30,151 nucleotides of DNA from positions 1-30,151 of IMG/VR virus record IMGVR_UViG_3300034109_000055, one strand, 5' to 3'. This stretch comes from a virus. Of this stretch, positions 30,032 through 30,151 are shown one piece after another. Position numbers and translations under genes: made by a program. Each line of letters opens with the position of its first letter. Position 1 is the stretch's first letter. A model generated the notes under the pieces. The model was given only the letters and a program-made list of their open reading frames with translations, had not been told where the DNA came from and did not search any database.

Positions 30032-30151
30032 TCGCCATTGCTGAACCACTAATCAAGAGATTCGAAGGCTGGAGAAGTAAACCCTATCTGTGTAGTGCTA
30101 ACGTCCCCACCATAGGCTGGGGATCAACCATGTATGAGAATGGTGATAGGG
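30013..30151 (+). CDS. Lysozyme / endolysin, GH24-like (partial, C-terminus off the window)
   Basis: 46 residues visible: LIKRFEGWRSKPYL carries the catalytic glutamate of T4/lambdoid-type lysozymes (Glu18), followed by VPTIGWGSTMYENG, where the conserved T-I-G-W/Y-G strand follows. Such enzymes cut the MurNAc-GlcNAc bond of peptidoglycan at lysis. Start ATG at 30013, overlapping the membrane protein by 19 bases. No signal-anchor is visible at the N-terminus, so release would depend on a holin. Confidence 0.88.
   Translation, partial: MGIKEVIAIAEPLIKRFEGWRSKPYLCSANVPTIGWGSTMYENGDR

Noticed and set aside
1-30151. tRNA genes
   Set aside because: No stretch combining an acceptor stem, an anticodon arm and a TTCGAAT-type arm was seen by eye on either strand; a dedicated search could still find a divergent one.

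Overview
This window is part of a tailed double-stranded DNA phage genome (Caudoviricetes). A short-tailed, podovirus-like particle is likely: there is a T7-type replication module, a tubular connector/nozzle gene pair and large internal virion proteins, and no tape-measure, tail-tube or sheath gene is seen. No single known phage is recognisable. The many small phage-only families (HTPGPW/EANARLIAAAP, WVGLTDEEI, DUF6496-like, LamG-type fibres) suggest an uncultured, possibly freshwater phage of a proteobacterium; the host call is inference. The promoters look sigma70-like and no phage RNA polymerase is in view.

Layout. Positions 1-7965 run leftward. They hold a family A DNA polymerase (C-terminus cut by the window edge), a T7 gp4-like primase-helicase, a C5-cytosine methyltransferase-like protein, an HNH nuclease that looks like a self-contained cassette, a cysteine-rich gp88-like protein and about fifteen small genes. 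Most are chained by ATGA or TGATG overlaps. Positions 7966-8707 form a gene-poor divergent region with a parS-like site, three perfect DnaA boxes exactly 22 bp apart, two sets of short tandem repeats, a G-tract and outward promoters; it looks like a replication or partition control region. Positions 8708-30151 run rightward: small and large terminase, portal, two small genes, scaffold, major capsid, a fibre/adhesin block, holin-like proteins, a cassette of small basic proteins, connector and nozzle, three large internal or accessory virion proteins, a membrane protein and the start of a lysozyme.

The most notable points are these. (1) The major capsid gene is split after codon 24 by a 592-bp group I intron carrying a LAGLIDADG endonuclease; P1, P10 and the terminal G can be paired by eye, which fixes both splice sites. 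(2) The central region carries host-chromosome-type parS and DnaA-box signals. (3) A 29-bp inverted repeat lies in the leader of a leftward operon. (4) A near-consensus promoter at 12402 puts its predicted start on the initiation codon of the next gene, suggesting a leaderless mRNA. About ten genes shorter than 60 codons were found by hand translation and are listed.
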